The notes beneath the pieces are model-generated. The model was not told the DNA's origin, did no database searches, and saw only the letters and a list, made by a program, of their open reading frames with translations. From the NCBI RefSeq assembly GCF_003240565.2, contig NZ_CP117255.1, forward strand, positions 1,488,001 through 1,552,000: a stretch of 64,000 nucleotides of DNA. Reading direction: 5' to 3'. Origin of the DNA: Rhizobium tumorigenes. GTDB taxonomy: Bacteria > Pseudomonadota > Alphaproteobacteria > Rhizobiales > Rhizobiaceae. Below are positions 1 to 9,407 of the stretch, one piece after another (position 1 is the stretch's first letter; every line of letters begins with the position of its first letter). The position numbers were made by a program, and so were the translations under genes.

Positions 1-453
1 AATCGGCAGGATCACCGGGTTGCCTCGCTTTCCATCCGAGACCGCGCGAACGATAGCTTCGCCGCGGGCCGCTTGGAACGCCTGGATCAGCGCCATGAGA
101 TCGGAGGTTTCGACGGCGGGCATATCGGCCTGCATCACCAGCACGCCAACGCTCCCCGACGCCGACGCGGCGCCGAAACCAGCGACGATAGAGCTGGCCA
201 TACCGCTTTCGAACTCCGGGTTATAGACGTTTTGGATATCGAGCCCCGTCAGTGCGGCCGTTATTTCGAGATATCTGTGCCCGGTGACAACGAAGACCGG
301 CGCGCCCGTTGCGCAAGCCCGTTGCGCCATGACCGTCACCAGCGGGATACCATCGAATGTTGCCAGCAGCTTGTGCGGACCACCCATCCGGCTGGCTTTA
401 CCGGCTGCCAGCACCACGATTGCAACGGAATAGCGCGCGATCTTTCCCGGCAT
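1..453 (-). CDS. MocA/MobA-like molybdenum cofactor nucleotidyltransferase (partial)
   Basis: Reading on the minus strand from 453, the protein begins MPGKIARYSVAIVVLAAGKA and continues SRMGGPHKLLA. This is the N-terminal nucleotide-binding signature (LAAGxSxRMG.xKLL) of the MobA-like NTP transferases that attach CMP or GMP to molybdopterin. Its ATG overlaps the stop of the preceding XdhC gene in a TGATG arrangement, so translation is probably coupled. The operon with two XdhC-type genes points to maturation of a molybdenum hydroxylase; the enzyme itself is not in the window. The C-terminal part lies beyond base 1, so the length is unknown. MocA (CTP-using, for xanthine dehydrogenase-type enzymes) is more likely than MobA from this context, but that is inference. 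Confidence 0.85.
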   Translation of the reverse strand, partial: MPGKIARYSVAIVVLAAGKASRMGGPHKLLATFDGIPLVTVMAQRACATGAPVFVVTGHRYLEITAALTGLDIQNVYNPEFESGMASSIVAGFGAASASGSVGVLVMQADMPAVETSDLMALIQAFQAARGEAIVRAVSDGKRGNPVILPI

Positions 454-1148
454 CAGGCTGCCTCCCCGGCCGAGGATAGGGACCGGCGACGCCAAGACTG
501 GATAATCTCCGCCAGAATGGCGACGGCAATTTCGGCGGGGGTGATGGCCCCTATGTCGAGCCCGATTGGAGCATGTATCCTTGAAAGGTCCTCATCGTCA
601 AACCCATCCGCCTGCAAACGCAGCAGGCGCGCGGCATGGCTCCGTCGACTGCCCAGCGCACCGACATAGAAGCACCCGGCTCGCAGCCCCGCACCGATAG
701 CGTAGTCGTCGATATCAGGTTCATGCGCCACCGCCACCACAGCGGTGTGGCGATCCACCACCAGCTTTTCCCTTGGCCAGCCGACGATAAGCTGCGCCGA
801 CTCGAAGCCATCCGCAGACGAAAAGCCGATCCGGGGATCGATGATCGTGAGATCGAATCCCACTACGTTCGCCATCGACGCCAGTGCCTGACTGATCCGC
901 ACCGCGCCGATGACGACGATCCTTGGTTCTGGCACGTGTACGGTGAGGAAAAGCTGGCTTCCGTCGATTTCAAGCTTCGACGATCTGCCGCTTCGGAATG
1001 CAGCCGTGACCGCATCGCCTAGAGCGCCGTCGATCCCTTCGCCTTCGACCACAAGCCGCTCCGTTCCTTCCACGAGATCGGTGACGACAACAGCAGCGTG
1101 CCGGTCGCGACGCAACGAACATAGCTGGCTAAGCGTTTCGAGCAGCAT
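453..1148 (-). CDS. XdhC-type accessory protein, C-terminal Rossmann domain
   Basis: The 231-residue product starts MLLETLSQL. It contains a Rossmann-like stretch (VVIGAVRISQALASMA) and the conserved XdhC C-terminal motifs VGALGSRRSHAARLLRL and RIHAPIGLDIGAITPAEIA. XdhC proteins bind molybdenum cofactor and help insert the sulfurated form into xanthine dehydrogenase-family enzymes. The classical XdhC_CoxI N-terminal domain is encoded separately just upstream, and the ATG overlaps that gene's stop (TGATG). The open frame continues upstream of 1148, but that part is only the other frame of the N-terminal gene and has no protein-like character, so 1148 is the chosen start. Confidence 0.88.
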   Translation of the reverse strand: MLLETLSQLCSLRRDRHAAVVVTDLVEGTERLVVEGEGIDGALGDAVTAAFRSGRSSKLEIDGSQLFLTVHVPEPRIVVIGAVRISQALASMANVVGFDLTIIDPRIGFSSADGFESAQLIVGWPREKLVVDRHTAVVAVAHEPDIDDYAIGAGLRAGCFYVGALGSRRSHAARLLRLQADGFDDEDLSRIHAPIGLDIGAITPAEIAVAILAEIIQSWRRRSLSSAGEAA

Positions 1149-1474
1149 CAGCCTACCTTCTCGACAAAGACCTCGATCCTTCCACCGCAGGAGAGGCCGG
1201 CAGCGCGGGCCATCTCGTCGGTCACCCGGAAATCCATGAGCCTCCCGGCGCCGGCCGCGATGACGTCGAGCGCTGCAGCAACCACGTCGCTCTCGATGCA
1301 ACCGTTCGAGAGCGTACCCTCTGTGGCACCGTCGGCGGAGATCACCATCTGGGTTCCCACCGGCAGCGGCGCCGAACTCCACGTCTCGGTCACCGTCGCC
1401 AGTGCCAATGCCTTGCCGGAAGCAGCCCATCTTTCGGCTGTATCGAGGACGTCGCTTCTTGCAAGTATCGACAT
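1148..1474 (-). CDS. XdhC/CoxI N-terminal domain protein
   Basis: This 108-residue protein begins MSILARSDVLDTAERW and contains TVTETWSSAPLPVGTQMVI, LSNGCIESDVVAAALD and a C-terminal GLSCGGRIEVFVE, the hallmarks of the XdhC_CoxI domain including its conserved cysteines. The start at 1474 is preferred over an ATG seven codons earlier because AGGAGG lies six bases upstream of it. It is the first gene of a three-gene, stop-start overlapping operon with the XdhC C-terminal protein and the MocA-like transferase. The split of XdhC into two polypeptides looks real, with no sign of a frameshift, since both junctions are clean TGATG overlaps. Confidence 0.87.
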   Translation of the reverse strand: MSILARSDVLDTAERWAASGKALALATVTETWSSAPLPVGTQMVISADGATEGTLSNGCIESDVVAAALDVIAAGAGRLMDFRVTDEMARAAGLSCGGRIEVFVEKVG

Positions 1475-1574
1475 CGGTCCTCCTGGACGCCACAAAAGAT
1501 GGCAATCAAGCGCCGATTGCCAAAGTTAAAGTCAGGCCGGCGTGAGTCAACACGCGCGCCCACCGGACGAAGAT

Positions 1575-2069
1575 CTATCGGCCAACGGCGTGGTAGTCGC
1601 GGTGCATATAGAGCAGCGCCGGGCGTCGCTCACTGAAACGGACGGCCACCACTTCCCCGAAGATGACGTTGTGAGTGGTGCCGCGCGTCACATCGACGAC
1701 CTTGCAATCGAAGGCAGCGAGGGCATCCACCAGAACGGGCGCACCGGTCGCAAGCGTGTCGAAACCGCCCATCGCAAATCGCTCATTGCTGGACATCTGC
1801 GTCCTGCCGGAGAAGGCATCGGCCAGCGCCTGATGATGGACGCCGAGCGCATTCAGCGAAAAGATGCCGCTCTCGAGGAAGATGTCGTTCTTGGCATTGC
1901 CGCTATTGAGGCAGACGAGTACCGTCGCCGGATTGTCGGAGACCGAGCAGGCCGCCGTTATCGTCACCCCGCGACGGATACCCTCATGCTCGGTTGCAAC
2001 CAGCTGCACGTGGCCGGCGTAGCGGCTCATAGCTTCTCTGAAATGGGCCGGATCCAACGACTGTTCCAA
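1575..2069 (-). CDS. RutF/HpaC-like flavin reductase
   Basis: The product aligns by eye with RutF-type NAD(P)H:FMN oxidoreductases: AMSRYAGHVQLVATEHEG, then TITAACSVSDNPATVLVCLN (the FMN-binding core), SLNALG, and a C-terminal FDCKVVDVTRGTTHNVIFGEV. Such enzymes supply reduced flavin to two-component monooxygenases; no partner monooxygenase is in view. The start is uncertain. A TTG at 2069 has GGAGAG five bases upstream and gives 164 residues, close to the size of RutF. ATG codons at 2030 and 2150 are alternatives, but 2150 has no ribosome-binding site. It is divergently arranged with the binding-protein gene at 2229, sharing about 160 bp of upstream DNA. Confidence 0.8.
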   Translation of the reverse strand: MEQSLDPAHFREAMSRYAGHVQLVATEHEGIRRGVTITAACSVSDNPATVLVCLNSGNAKNDIFLESGIFSLNALGVHHQALADAFSGRTQMSSNERFAMGGFDTLATGAPVLVDALAAFDCKVVDVTRGTTHNVIFGEVVAVRFSERRPALLYMHRDYHAVGR

Positions 2070-2228
2070 GCGATCTCTCCCATTCGGCTGCTGGCACCGG
2101 CAATATGGCGCCCATCCGCCAGCTTTTCCACCATGCGTAGGCGAAAGCATGTCTTGTACCCGGTTTTTCTTTGACGGCAGGGAGTGGTTCGATAAAAGAA
2201 CAGGAGAAACAATCGGGATTTTCCTTTT

Positions 2229-3311
2229 ATGAACAGGCTGCGTCGATCCCTGCTGACCCTGGCTCTGCTCTCTGCGGCGGGAAGCAGCCAAGCGGCCGGC
2301 ATTTCCATAGGCGTGGTCGCGCCCCAGAACGGCACCTTCGCATCGCTCGGCGCCCAGATGATTGCCGGCGCCAAATTCCAGGCACAGGCCGCCAACGACG
2401 CCCTGACGACAGTTGACGAACCCTGCACCGAAAACAGCGGCCAGGTCATCGCTGATGCCCTGATCAAGGCCAAGGTGCAAATCGCCATCGGCTTCCTCTG
2501 CAGCGATTCGCTGGAAGGTGCCCTGCCGCGCCTGAAGGATGCCGGCATCCCGGCCATCACCGTGTCCGTGCGCTCACATATCCTGATGGAAGATGCGTTG
2601 AAGAACGGCTGGCAGTTTTTCCGTCTCGCCCCGGCAGACAGCGCCGAGGCAAAGCGGATCGTAGGCGTCATCCTGCAGAACTGGGCCTCGCAGCCGCTGG
2701 CGCTGGTCGATGACGGCACCATCCATGGCCGCGAACTCGTCGATGCCGTGCGCACCGGTCTTGACGAAAACGGCCTGAAACCGGTCTTCAACGACACGCT
2801 TCGTCCCGGTCAGGACCAGCAGATCAGCCTCGTCAGGCGCCTGAAAAAGGCGGGCGCCACAGCCCTGCTCGTTGGCGGAGACCGCAGTGACGTCGCAATC
2901 ATCGCCCGCGATGCGGCAGCGGACAAGGACGCTATGCAAATCATGGGCGGCGATGCGATGCGGGCTGCCGACCAGCCCGTTCCGCTTGCCGATGGCGTGC
3001 TTGCCGTGAACATACCGGACTATGCCAGCCTTCCCCCAGCCGCACAGGCGGCGAAAACCTTGCGCGATGCCGGTGTCGAGCCGGAGGGCTACGTCCTGCC
3101 GACGGCGGCAGCTGCCCTGATCGCCGACCAGGCCGTCACTGCAGCGCTGGCGGACAAGACCCCAGTCGCCGCCAAGCTCATTGGAACGACATGGCAGACA
3201 CCGATCGGCCCTGTCGCCTTCGGCAACGATCACGAGCTGACCGAGAACCCCTATCGCCTGCTGGAGTGGCGCGACCATCGCTTCCAGCCGCCGGTCGCGC
3301 CCGGCAACTAG
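2229..3311 (+). CDS. Periplasmic substrate-binding protein, branched-chain amino acid type
   Basis: The 360-residue protein opens with a signal peptide ([18 protein letters not shown], cleavage near SSQA-AG). It continues with [20 protein letters not shown], the typical first strand and helix of type-I periplasmic binding proteins (Peripla_BP_6, LivJ-like). Further family features are [18 protein letters not shown] and [20 protein letters not shown]. No permease or ATPase genes are adjacent, so it is an orphan binding protein whose ligand cannot be read from sequence. No strong ribosome-binding site precedes the ATG, but the signal peptide fixes the start well. Confidence 0.82.
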   Translation: MNRLRRSLLTLALLSAAGSSQAAGISIGVVAPQNGTFASLGAQMIAGAKFQAQAANDALTTVDEPCTENSGQVIADALIKAKVQIAIGFLCSDSLEGALPRLKDAGIPAITVSVRSHILMEDALKNGWQFFRLAPADSAEAKRIVGVILQNWASQPLALVDDGTIHGRELVDAVRTGLDENGLKPVFNDTLRPGQDQQISLVRRLKKAGATALLVGGDRSDVAIIARDAAADKDAMQIMGGDAMRAADQPVPLADGVLAVNIPDYASLPPAAQAAKTLRDAGVEPEGYVLPTAAAALIADQAVTAALADKTPVAAKLIGTTWQTPIGPVAFGNDHELTENPYRLLEWRDHRFQPPVAPGN

Positions 3312-3412
3312 CCGCCAAGCCCCTGCCCGGGTGGAGTGCTGGCGGCGGGTCGTTGCCGTTACTCGCATCCGGTGATAATCAAGCGTCAGATGACTTTGGA
3401 GTGTCCCCGACC

Positions 3413-4099
3413 ATGCCGTTGCCGATCCGAATTGCCCCCTCCATCCTAGCCGCAGACTTCTCAAAGCTGGGTCAGGAAGTCCGCGACGTGACCGCTGCCG
3501 GCGCCGACTGGATCCACCTCGACATCATGGACGGACACTTCGTTCCCAACATTTCGTTCGGCGCCGATGTCATCAAGTCCCTGCGCAGTTTTACCGATGC
3601 CACCTTCGACTGCCATCTGATGATCGCGCCCGTCGACTTCTACCTGGAAGCCTTTGCCAAGGCCGGTTGCGACCGCATCACCGTCCATGCCGAGGCCGGC
3701 CCGCATCTGCATCGCTCGCTGCAGACCATCCGCAATCTCGGCAAGAAGGCCGGTGTCACCCTCAATCCGGCGACACCGTTGTCTGTGCTGGAAAACGTGC
3801 TCGACGATGTCGACCTGATCCTCATCATGTCGGTCAACCCCGGCTTTGGCGGCCAGAAGTTCATTCCCGCAATGGCCGACAAGATCCTGAAAGCCAGGCA
3901 GATGATCGGCGACCGGCCGATCGAGCTCGAGGTCGATGGCGGCGTGACCGTGGAAACCGCATCGATGATCACCGCAGCCGGTGCCAATGTGCTGGTCGCA
4001 GGTTCGGCAATCTTCAAGGGCGGCTCGGCCGAAGCCTATCGCAAGACGGTCGGCGATCTGCGTGCCGCTGCCGAGCAGGGCCGCGTTGGCGCGGCGTGA
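3413..4099 (+). CDS. rpe: Ribulose-phosphate 3-epimerase
   Basis: The 228-residue TIM-barrel protein starts [20 protein letters not shown]. It shows the family motifs [46 protein letters not shown] and ELEVDGGV. The metal-binding His/Asp residues sit in [13 protein letters not shown] and DGGV. It interconverts ribulose 5-phosphate and xylulose 5-phosphate in the pentose phosphate pathway. The length matches the family. The open frame extends upstream to 3191, but homology begins at this ATG. The stop overlaps the probable start of the next membrane-protein gene, suggesting co-transcription. Confidence 0.96.
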   Translation: MPLPIRIAPSILAADFSKLGQEVRDVTAAGADWIHLDIMDGHFVPNISFGADVIKSLRSFTDATFDCHLMIAPVDFYLEAFAKAGCDRITVHAEAGPHLHRSLQTIRNLGKKAGVTLNPATPLSVLENVLDDVDLILIMSVNPGFGGQKFIPAMADKILKARQMIGDRPIELEVDGGVTVETASMITAAGANVLVAGSAIFKGGSAEAYRKTVGDLRAAAEQGRVGAA

Positions 4100-4592
4100 G
4101 CCGTCGCTGATCGACAAGGCAGCGCGGACAACGACCGTATCGCAGCACCTGACAGGCGCTGTTTCCTGGGGCGCCCTGATGACGCTTTCGGCGGCACTGG
4201 CGCTCTACAGGCACAACGGCCTGCAGACGGACCGGCTTGGCAGCCTGCTGATCGTTTATTTCCTCGGCGGCGCCCTCGCCTGGCCTCTTGCCGTGACGGC
4301 GGCTGGCTGGGTATCCGGCGGAAAACCGCTCGAGACACGCTTTGCGGCCTGCTTGCTTTGCCTGGCGATTGCCACCATGTCGATGACGGCCTTTCTCTTC
4401 GCGCTCGACTACCGCATCTTCTATTCTCGCTGGCATGCACCGTCCGGATCGCTCATCTGGATGTTCCAGTTCGCCTTCACCGGTGCCAGTGCGGTCTATC
4501 AGTTCGGTGTGCTCGGCAGCCGCCTTTTCTTGCCACTCGGGCTCGTCTGGCTGCCGACGGCCAGCTACTATCTGGCGCGACGCCTGCGATGA
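4086..4592 (+). CDS. Small four-helix membrane protein, unknown function
   Basis: The product is very hydrophobic, with about four predicted transmembrane segments: [55 protein letters not shown] and a C-terminal pair around [15 protein letters not shown] and [18 protein letters not shown] do not recognise the family. The start is uncertain: a TTG at 4086 overlaps the end of rpe by 14 bases and gives 168 residues, while the first ATG in frame with good hydrophobic continuation is at 4179. Tight packing between rpe and purB suggests it is translated with rpe. Rhizobial genomes often carry such a gene here, but no function is implied. Confidence 0.6.
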   Translation: MARREPSLIDKAARTTTVSQHLTGAVSWGALMTLSAALALYRHNGLQTDRLGSLLIVYFLGGALAWPLAVTAAGWVSGGKPLETRFAACLLCLAIATMSMTAFLFALDYRIFYSRWHAPSGSLIWMFQFAFTGASAVYQFGVLGSRLFLPLGLVWLPTASYYLARRLR

Positions 4593-4681
4593 GCGGCCGC
4601 CAAGCGTTGAGATTGTCATCCGTCTTTGCTAAAGGGGCGGCAAGCCTTGAAATTCCTGCTGTTGAAGAAAGCTGAGAGCTT

Positions 4682-5983
4682 ATGATCCCTCGCTACTCCC
4701 GCCCGGACATGGTCGCCATCTGGTCGCCCGAAACGAAGTTCCGCATCTGGTTCGAGATCGAAGCCCATGCCTGCGATGCGCTGGCCAAACTCGGGGTCAT
4801 CCCGAAGTCGGCAGCCGAGACGATCTGGGAAAAAGGCGGCAAGGCGACCTTCGATGTCGATCGGATCGACGAGATCGAAGCCGTCACCAAGCACGACGTC
4901 ATCGCCTTCCTGACGCACCTCTCGGAAATCGTCGGCCCGGATGCCCGCTTCGTCCACCAGGGCATGACATCCTCCGACGTCCTCGACACCACCTTCAACA
5001 TCCAGCTGGTGCGCGCCAGCGACCTGCTACTGGCCGATCTCGACCGCCTGCTGACGGCGCTGAAGACCCGCGCCTTCGAACATAAGGACACGGTCCGTAT
5101 CGGGCGCAGCCACGGCATCCATGCCGAGCCGACGACCATGGGCCTGACCTTCGCGCGCTTCTACGCCGAAATGATCCGCAACCGCGCCCGCCTCGTCGCC
5201 GCCCGTACAGAAATCGCCACCGGCGCGATCTCCGGTGCCGTCGGCACCTTTGCCAACATCGATCCTTCCGTCGAGGAATATGTCTGCGAAAAGCTCGGCC
5301 TTGCCGCCGAGCCTGTATCGACGCAGGTCATCCCGCGCGACCGGCATGCCATGTTCTTCGCCGTTCTCGGCGTGATCGCCTCCTCGATCGAAAACGTCGC
5401 CATCGAAATCCGCCACATGCAGCGCACAGAGGTCCTGGAGGCGGAGGAATTCTTCTCGCCCGGCCAGAAAGGCTCGTCGGCGATGCCGCACAAGCGCAAC
5501 CCGGTGCTGACCGAAAACCTGACGGGCCTCGCCCGGCTGGTACGCATGGCGGTGGTCCCCGCCATGGAAAACGTTGCCCTCTGGCACGAGCGCGATATCA
5601 GCCATTCGAGCGTCGAGCGCGCGATTGGTCCGGACACCACCATCACGCTCGACTTTGCACTCAACCGGCTTGCCGGCGTCATCGAAAAGCTGGTCATCTA
5701 TCCCGAGAACATGCTTCGAAACATGAACAAGTTCAAGGGCCTCGTCATGAGCCAGCGCGTGCTGCTGGCCCTCACCCAGGCCGGAGTTTCCCGCGAGGAT
5801 TCCTATCGCCTCGTCCAGCGCAATGCCATGAAGGTCTGGGAACAGGGCAAGGACTTCCTCGAAGAACTGCTCGCCGACCCCGAAGTCCGCGCCGCACTTT
5901 CCGAAGAAGAATTGCGCGAGAAATTCGACCTCGGCTACCACACCAAGCATGTCGACACGATCTTCCGCCGCGTTTTCGGCTGA
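4682..5983 (+). CDS. purB: Adenylosuccinate lyase
   Basis: The 433-residue protein carries the fumarase/aspartase-superfamily signature GSSAMPHKRNP near residue 264, the substrate-binding GRSHGIHAEPT near 141 and DISHSSVERA near 306. PurB acts twice in purine synthesis: SAICAR to AICAR plus fumarate, and adenylosuccinate to AMP. The length is normal for the bacterial homotetramer. Rhizobial genomes usually place purB near purC-purS-purQ-purL, as here. In this window the two groups are separated by a hydrolase gene and a GGDEF/EAL gene, so purB probably has its own promoter. Confidence 0.97.
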   Translation: MIPRYSRPDMVAIWSPETKFRIWFEIEAHACDALAKLGVIPKSAAETIWEKGGKATFDVDRIDEIEAVTKHDVIAFLTHLSEIVGPDARFVHQGMTSSDVLDTTFNIQLVRASDLLLADLDRLLTALKTRAFEHKDTVRIGRSHGIHAEPTTMGLTFARFYAEMIRNRARLVAARTEIATGAISGAVGTFANIDPSVEEYVCEKLGLAAEPVSTQVIPRDRHAMFFAVLGVIASSIENVAIEIRHMQRTEVLEAEEFFSPGQKGSSAMPHKRNPVLTENLTGLARLVRMAVVPAMENVALWHERDISHSSVERAIGPDTTITLDFALNRLAGVIEKLVIYPENMLRNMNKFKGLVMSQRVLLALTQAGVSREDSYRLVQRNAMKVWEQGKDFLEELLADPEVRAALSEEELREKFDLGYHTKHVDTIFRRVFG

Positions 5984-6057
5984 CGATCCGAAGGCGGCAG
6001 CGTCTAGCTCCGCCTTCGCCCAGGCACCGGCGTGTTCAGCTCACAAATGGCAGAAAC

Positions 6058-6612
6058 ATGAAAGTATCCGAAGCAGATATCCTCATCGTCCCCGGTTATA
6101 CCAATTCCGGGCCTGACCATTGGCAGACGCGCTGGGAGCAGAAGCTCAGCACGGCGCGGCGCGTCGAGCAGGCGGAGTGGTCGAAGCCGGTGCGAGACGA
6201 CTGGGCAGCCCGTATCGCCGAAGAGGTGAACGCCTCGACGAAGCCCGTGGTTCTGATCGCCCATTCGCTGGGCGTGCCCTCGGTGCTGCATGCCATCCCG
6301 CATTTTAAGAAGCCTATTGCAGGCGCCTTCTTCGTGGCCCCACCAGACGTTACCAATCCGGAAATCCGACCGAAGCACCTGATGACCTTCGGCCCTTATC
6401 CGCGCGACACCCTGCCTTTTCCATCAATGACCATCGCCAGTCGCAACGATCCTTTCGGCACCTATGAGCACGCCGAGGCAATCGCCAAGAGCTGGGGCTC
6501 GACATTTATCGATGCCGGAGAAGCTGGCCACATCAACGCCGATTCCGGTCATGGCCCCTGGCCTGAAGGCACGATGGTCTTTGCGCAGTTTATCAGCAAA
6601 CTGAAACCCTAA
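6058..6612 (+). CDS. RBBP9/YdeN-family alpha/beta hydrolase
   Basis: The 184-residue protein shows the compact RBBP9/YdeN fold: ADILIVPGYTNSGPDHWQTR at the N-terminus, the nucleophile elbow VLIAHSLGV (Ser in GxSxG-like AHSLG), a late Asp in SRNDPFGTYEHA and the catalytic His in DAGEAGHINADSGHGPWPEG. Members are serine hydrolases of small substrates, and the physiological substrate is usually unknown. The gene lies 74 bases downstream of purB on the same strand. The ATG at 6058 directly precedes the first conserved strand, so the start is well supported. Confidence 0.88.
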   Translation: MKVSEADILIVPGYTNSGPDHWQTRWEQKLSTARRVEQAEWSKPVRDDWAARIAEEVNASTKPVVLIAHSLGVPSVLHAIPHFKKPIAGAFFVAPPDVTNPEIRPKHLMTFGPYPRDTLPFPSMTIASRNDPFGTYEHAEAIAKSWGSTFIDAGEAGHINADSGHGPWPEGTMVFAQFISKLKP

Positions 6613-6698
6613 GACTTGCCTGGCGGTTTCATGGCAAGGTTACATTAGCTTTTCCTCTTATGTTGTTTATCTCAAATTAATCAAATGCACCCACAGTA

Positions 6699-9272
6699 TT
6701 GGCAGTGTCTGTGGGTGCTCCTTTGACTTGGTATTCAAACGATGAGACGCGTTTCGACGGCGTGACGGCGGGCGCCTTCGATGTTCTCGACCGCGTTCCT
6801 GTAGCAACCCTTGCCGTATCGCTGGCCAACCATTGCATGGTCTATGCCAACGCAGCCTTCTGCGCGCAGTTCGGTACGCCCACCGGGCATACGACAGTGG
6901 ATGAACTTACCCTATCCGCCGACCTGCCCCTGCTTCTCGGGCGGCTGCACGCGCTTTCCGCTGAAAGCAGCGCCGAAAGCGTTTCGCTCAGGATGCAGGG
7001 CAACTCGGATCGTGCCATCTGGGTTTCGGCCTCCTTCACGAAGCTTGCGGCACCGGAAAACTGCGTCCTTATCCAGCTGGCCGATATCGACCGAGAAAAG
7101 CGCACCATCGAGGCGCTGGCCGAAAAGGAGAGCCGCTGGAACTCGGCGCTGACGGGCTCGGGGCTCGGCGTCTGGGATCACGACTTTCAAACGGGACGCA
7201 TGAGCTATTCCGAGACGTGGCGGAAAATGCGCGGCTACAGTTCTGAAGAGGAAGTCGACGCAGCACTCGAAAACTGGATTCTCTGCGTCCACCCGGACGA
7301 TCGCGATCATGTGCTGAAGTCGATCGAGCTTCAAAATTCCGGCAGGGCCGAAAGCAGCACATTCCTTTATCGCGAGCGCCACAAGGACGGACACTGGATC
7401 TGGATCGAATGCCGCGGCGCCGGCGTCGAGTGGGACGAACACGGAACTCCTACCCGGATTATAGGCACCGATATCGACATCACCGCGCGCAAGGCTGCCG
7501 AGGAGTTGCTGATACACACCTCGAGACGGCTCGATCTGGCGCTCGATGTCTCCGGCATAGGTGTCTTCGAAGCCAATATCGATACCGGTGAGGTGGAATG
7601 GGATGATCGTTTGCTCGTCATCTACGGCCTGGAACATACGCCGAAGATGAAGCCATACGATACATGGCTCAATGCGATCCATCCCGATGACTTCGAACGG
7701 ATGCAGGGTCATCTCCATGACCACATGGTATCGCCTGAGGCCTTCGAGCAGGAATATCGCATCGTGCGCCCCGATGGCACCATACGCGTGATCCGGGCGC
7801 GGTCCGCAACGTTTTCCGACAGCAGCGGCGCCAACAGGATGATCGGTGCAAATTGGGATGTGACGATCGAGGTCGGACTGCGGGACGAGTTGAACCGCGC
7901 CAAGGAACTCGCCGAAGCCCGCAACATCGAACTTGAGCTGGCCAAGGAGAAAATCGAGCACATCGCTCTCCACGACCACCTGACAGGACTTCCCAATCGC
8001 CGCTATCTAGATCGCATGCTCTCGGCACGGGCCGAAGAGTGCCGCGTGGACGGCACGGTCCTCGTGGTCCTCCATGTCGACCTAGACCGCTTCAAGCAGA
8101 TCAACGACACGCTGGGTCACCGCGCCGGTGACATGATGCTCAAGCACGCCGCTTCCGTGTTGCGCGATGGCGTTGCCACGGGCGATTTTCTCGCGCGCAT
8201 CGGCGGCGACGAATTTGTTATCGTCTGTACCCGAAAGGCATTTTCAAGGAAGATCTCCGGCCTTGCCGAGCAGGTTATCCGCGAACTGCACAAGCCTGTT
8301 CGCTACGAGGGCCACGACATCCGGTTTGGCGCCAGCATCGGTATCGCATTCGACAGCGGCGAAGAACTCGATGCGAAGCAACTGCTTCTGAATGCCGACA
8401 TCGCGCTCTACCGCGCCAAGGGCAGCGGTCGAAACAGGTACGAATTCTTCTCGCTGGATGCCCGCCAGCATATCGTCACCACCAAGCGCCTGTCGGATGA
8501 AATCCTCCTCGGCATCGAACGTCATGAATTCATACCGTTCTACCAGCCGCAATTCTCTGCCACCACGCTGGACGTCATCGGCGTCGAGACGCTGGTTCGC
8601 TGGAACCATCCCGAGCATGGCATCCTGTCGCCCGATAGTTTCATGTCGACGGCCGAGGATCTCGACGTCGTCGCCGTGCTTGATCGCCTCGTGCTTGAAA
8701 AGGCCCTCGCCGACCAGCAGTCATGGCGCGACGCCGGGATCGACATCCCAAAAATCTCGGTCAACGTGTCCGCCCGCCGCCTGGCTGACCCCAATCTGGG
8801 CAAGGCCTTGCGCGCACTGAAGATCAAGCCCGGTACCGTGTCTTTCGAACTGCTCGAATCGATTTCCCTCGACCAGTATGGCGAGACATCCCTTGCGAAC
8901 CTGAAGCGCCTGAGGCGATTCGGCATAGACATCGAAATCGACGATTTCGGCACCGGCCATGCCTCCATTGTCGGCCTCCTGCGCCTGAGCCCGAAAACCC
9001 TCAAGATCGACCGCGAGCTCATCAAGCCTCTCGTGGCATCGGCCGAGCAGCGGCGGCTCGTCGGCTCCATCATCGAGATCGGCCGCTCGCAGAAGATCGG
9101 CGTTACCGCGGAGGGCGTGGAGACCATGGAGCATGCGCGGATCCTTGCCGAACTCGGCTGTGACAGTCTGCAAGGCTACGCGCTGGCACGCCCCATGCCT
9201 GCTGCAGACATTCCCGCCTTCATCCGCAGTGAGTGCTGGCGAGCCGGCGACCACAACATCCAGGCTGCCTGA
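6699..9272 (+). CDS. PAS-PAS-PAS-GGDEF-EAL cyclic-di-GMP signalling protein
   Basis: The 857-residue cytoplasmic protein has about three PAS domains (roughly 30-140, 145-265 with a PAC motif RIIGTDIDITARKAAEE, and 275-395), a GGDEF domain (motif RIGGDEFVIV near 500) and an EAL domain. The cyclase half has an intact GGDEF motif. The usual inhibitory RxxD site five residues before it reads ATGD, so the feedback arginine is missing. The phosphodiesterase half has ETL instead of EAL (IGVETLVRWNHP) but keeps DDFGTG and EGVET, so it may be active. No transmembrane segment was seen. The start is uncertain: a TTG at 6699 or GTG codons at 6705 and 6711, none with a clear ribosome-binding site. Confidence 0.9.
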   Translation: MAVSVGAPLTWYSNDETRFDGVTAGAFDVLDRVPVATLAVSLANHCMVYANAAFCAQFGTPTGHTTVDELTLSADLPLLLGRLHALSAESSAESVSLRMQGNSDRAIWVSASFTKLAAPENCVLIQLADIDREKRTIEALAEKESRWNSALTGSGLGVWDHDFQTGRMSYSETWRKMRGYSSEEEVDAALENWILCVHPDDRDHVLKSIELQNSGRAESSTFLYRERHKDGHWIWIECRGAGVEWDEHGTPTRIIGTDIDITARKAAEELLIHTSRRLDLALDVSGIGVFEANIDTGEVEWDDRLLVIYGLEHTPKMKPYDTWLNAIHPDDFERMQGHLHDHMVSPEAFEQEYRIVRPDGTIRVIRARSATFSDSSGANRMIGANWDVTIEVGLRDELNRAKELAEARNIELELAKEKIEHIALHDHLTGLPNRRYLDRMLSARAEECRVDGTVLVVLHVDLDRFKQINDTLGHRAGDMMLKHAASVLRDGVATGDFLARIGGDEFVIVCTRKAFSRKISGLAEQVIRELHKPVRYEGHDIRFGASIGIAFDSGEELDAKQLLLNADIALYRAKGSGRNRYEFFSLDARQHIVTTKRLSDEILLGIERHEFIPFYQPQFSATTLDVIGVETLVRWNHPEHGILSPDSFMSTAEDLDVVAVLDRLVLEKALADQQSWRDAGIDIPKISVNVSARRLADPNLGKALRALKIKPGTVSFELLESISLDQYGETSLANLKRLRRFGIDIEIDDFGTGHASIVGLLRLSPKTLKIDRELIKPLVASAEQRRLVGSIIEIGRSQKIGVTAEGVETMEHARILAELGCDSLQGYALARPMPAADIPAFIRSECWRAGDHNIQAA

Positions 9273-9407
9273 GGACGCCTTGGCCCCCGCAGCGACAGTC
9301 TGCCGGCCTTTCGCGCCGCCTGATTATTCGTCGTAAAGTTTGTCACCCCGGTGATACATTACGATTCCCGCGACTTTAACAGCCGAGGGCGGATTCGGAG
9401 GAAGGAG

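Noticed and set aside
1148..1474. Frameshift in a single xdhC gene
   Set aside because: Both parts have clean starts and ribosome-binding or coupling signals, and a split XdhC is a known arrangement.
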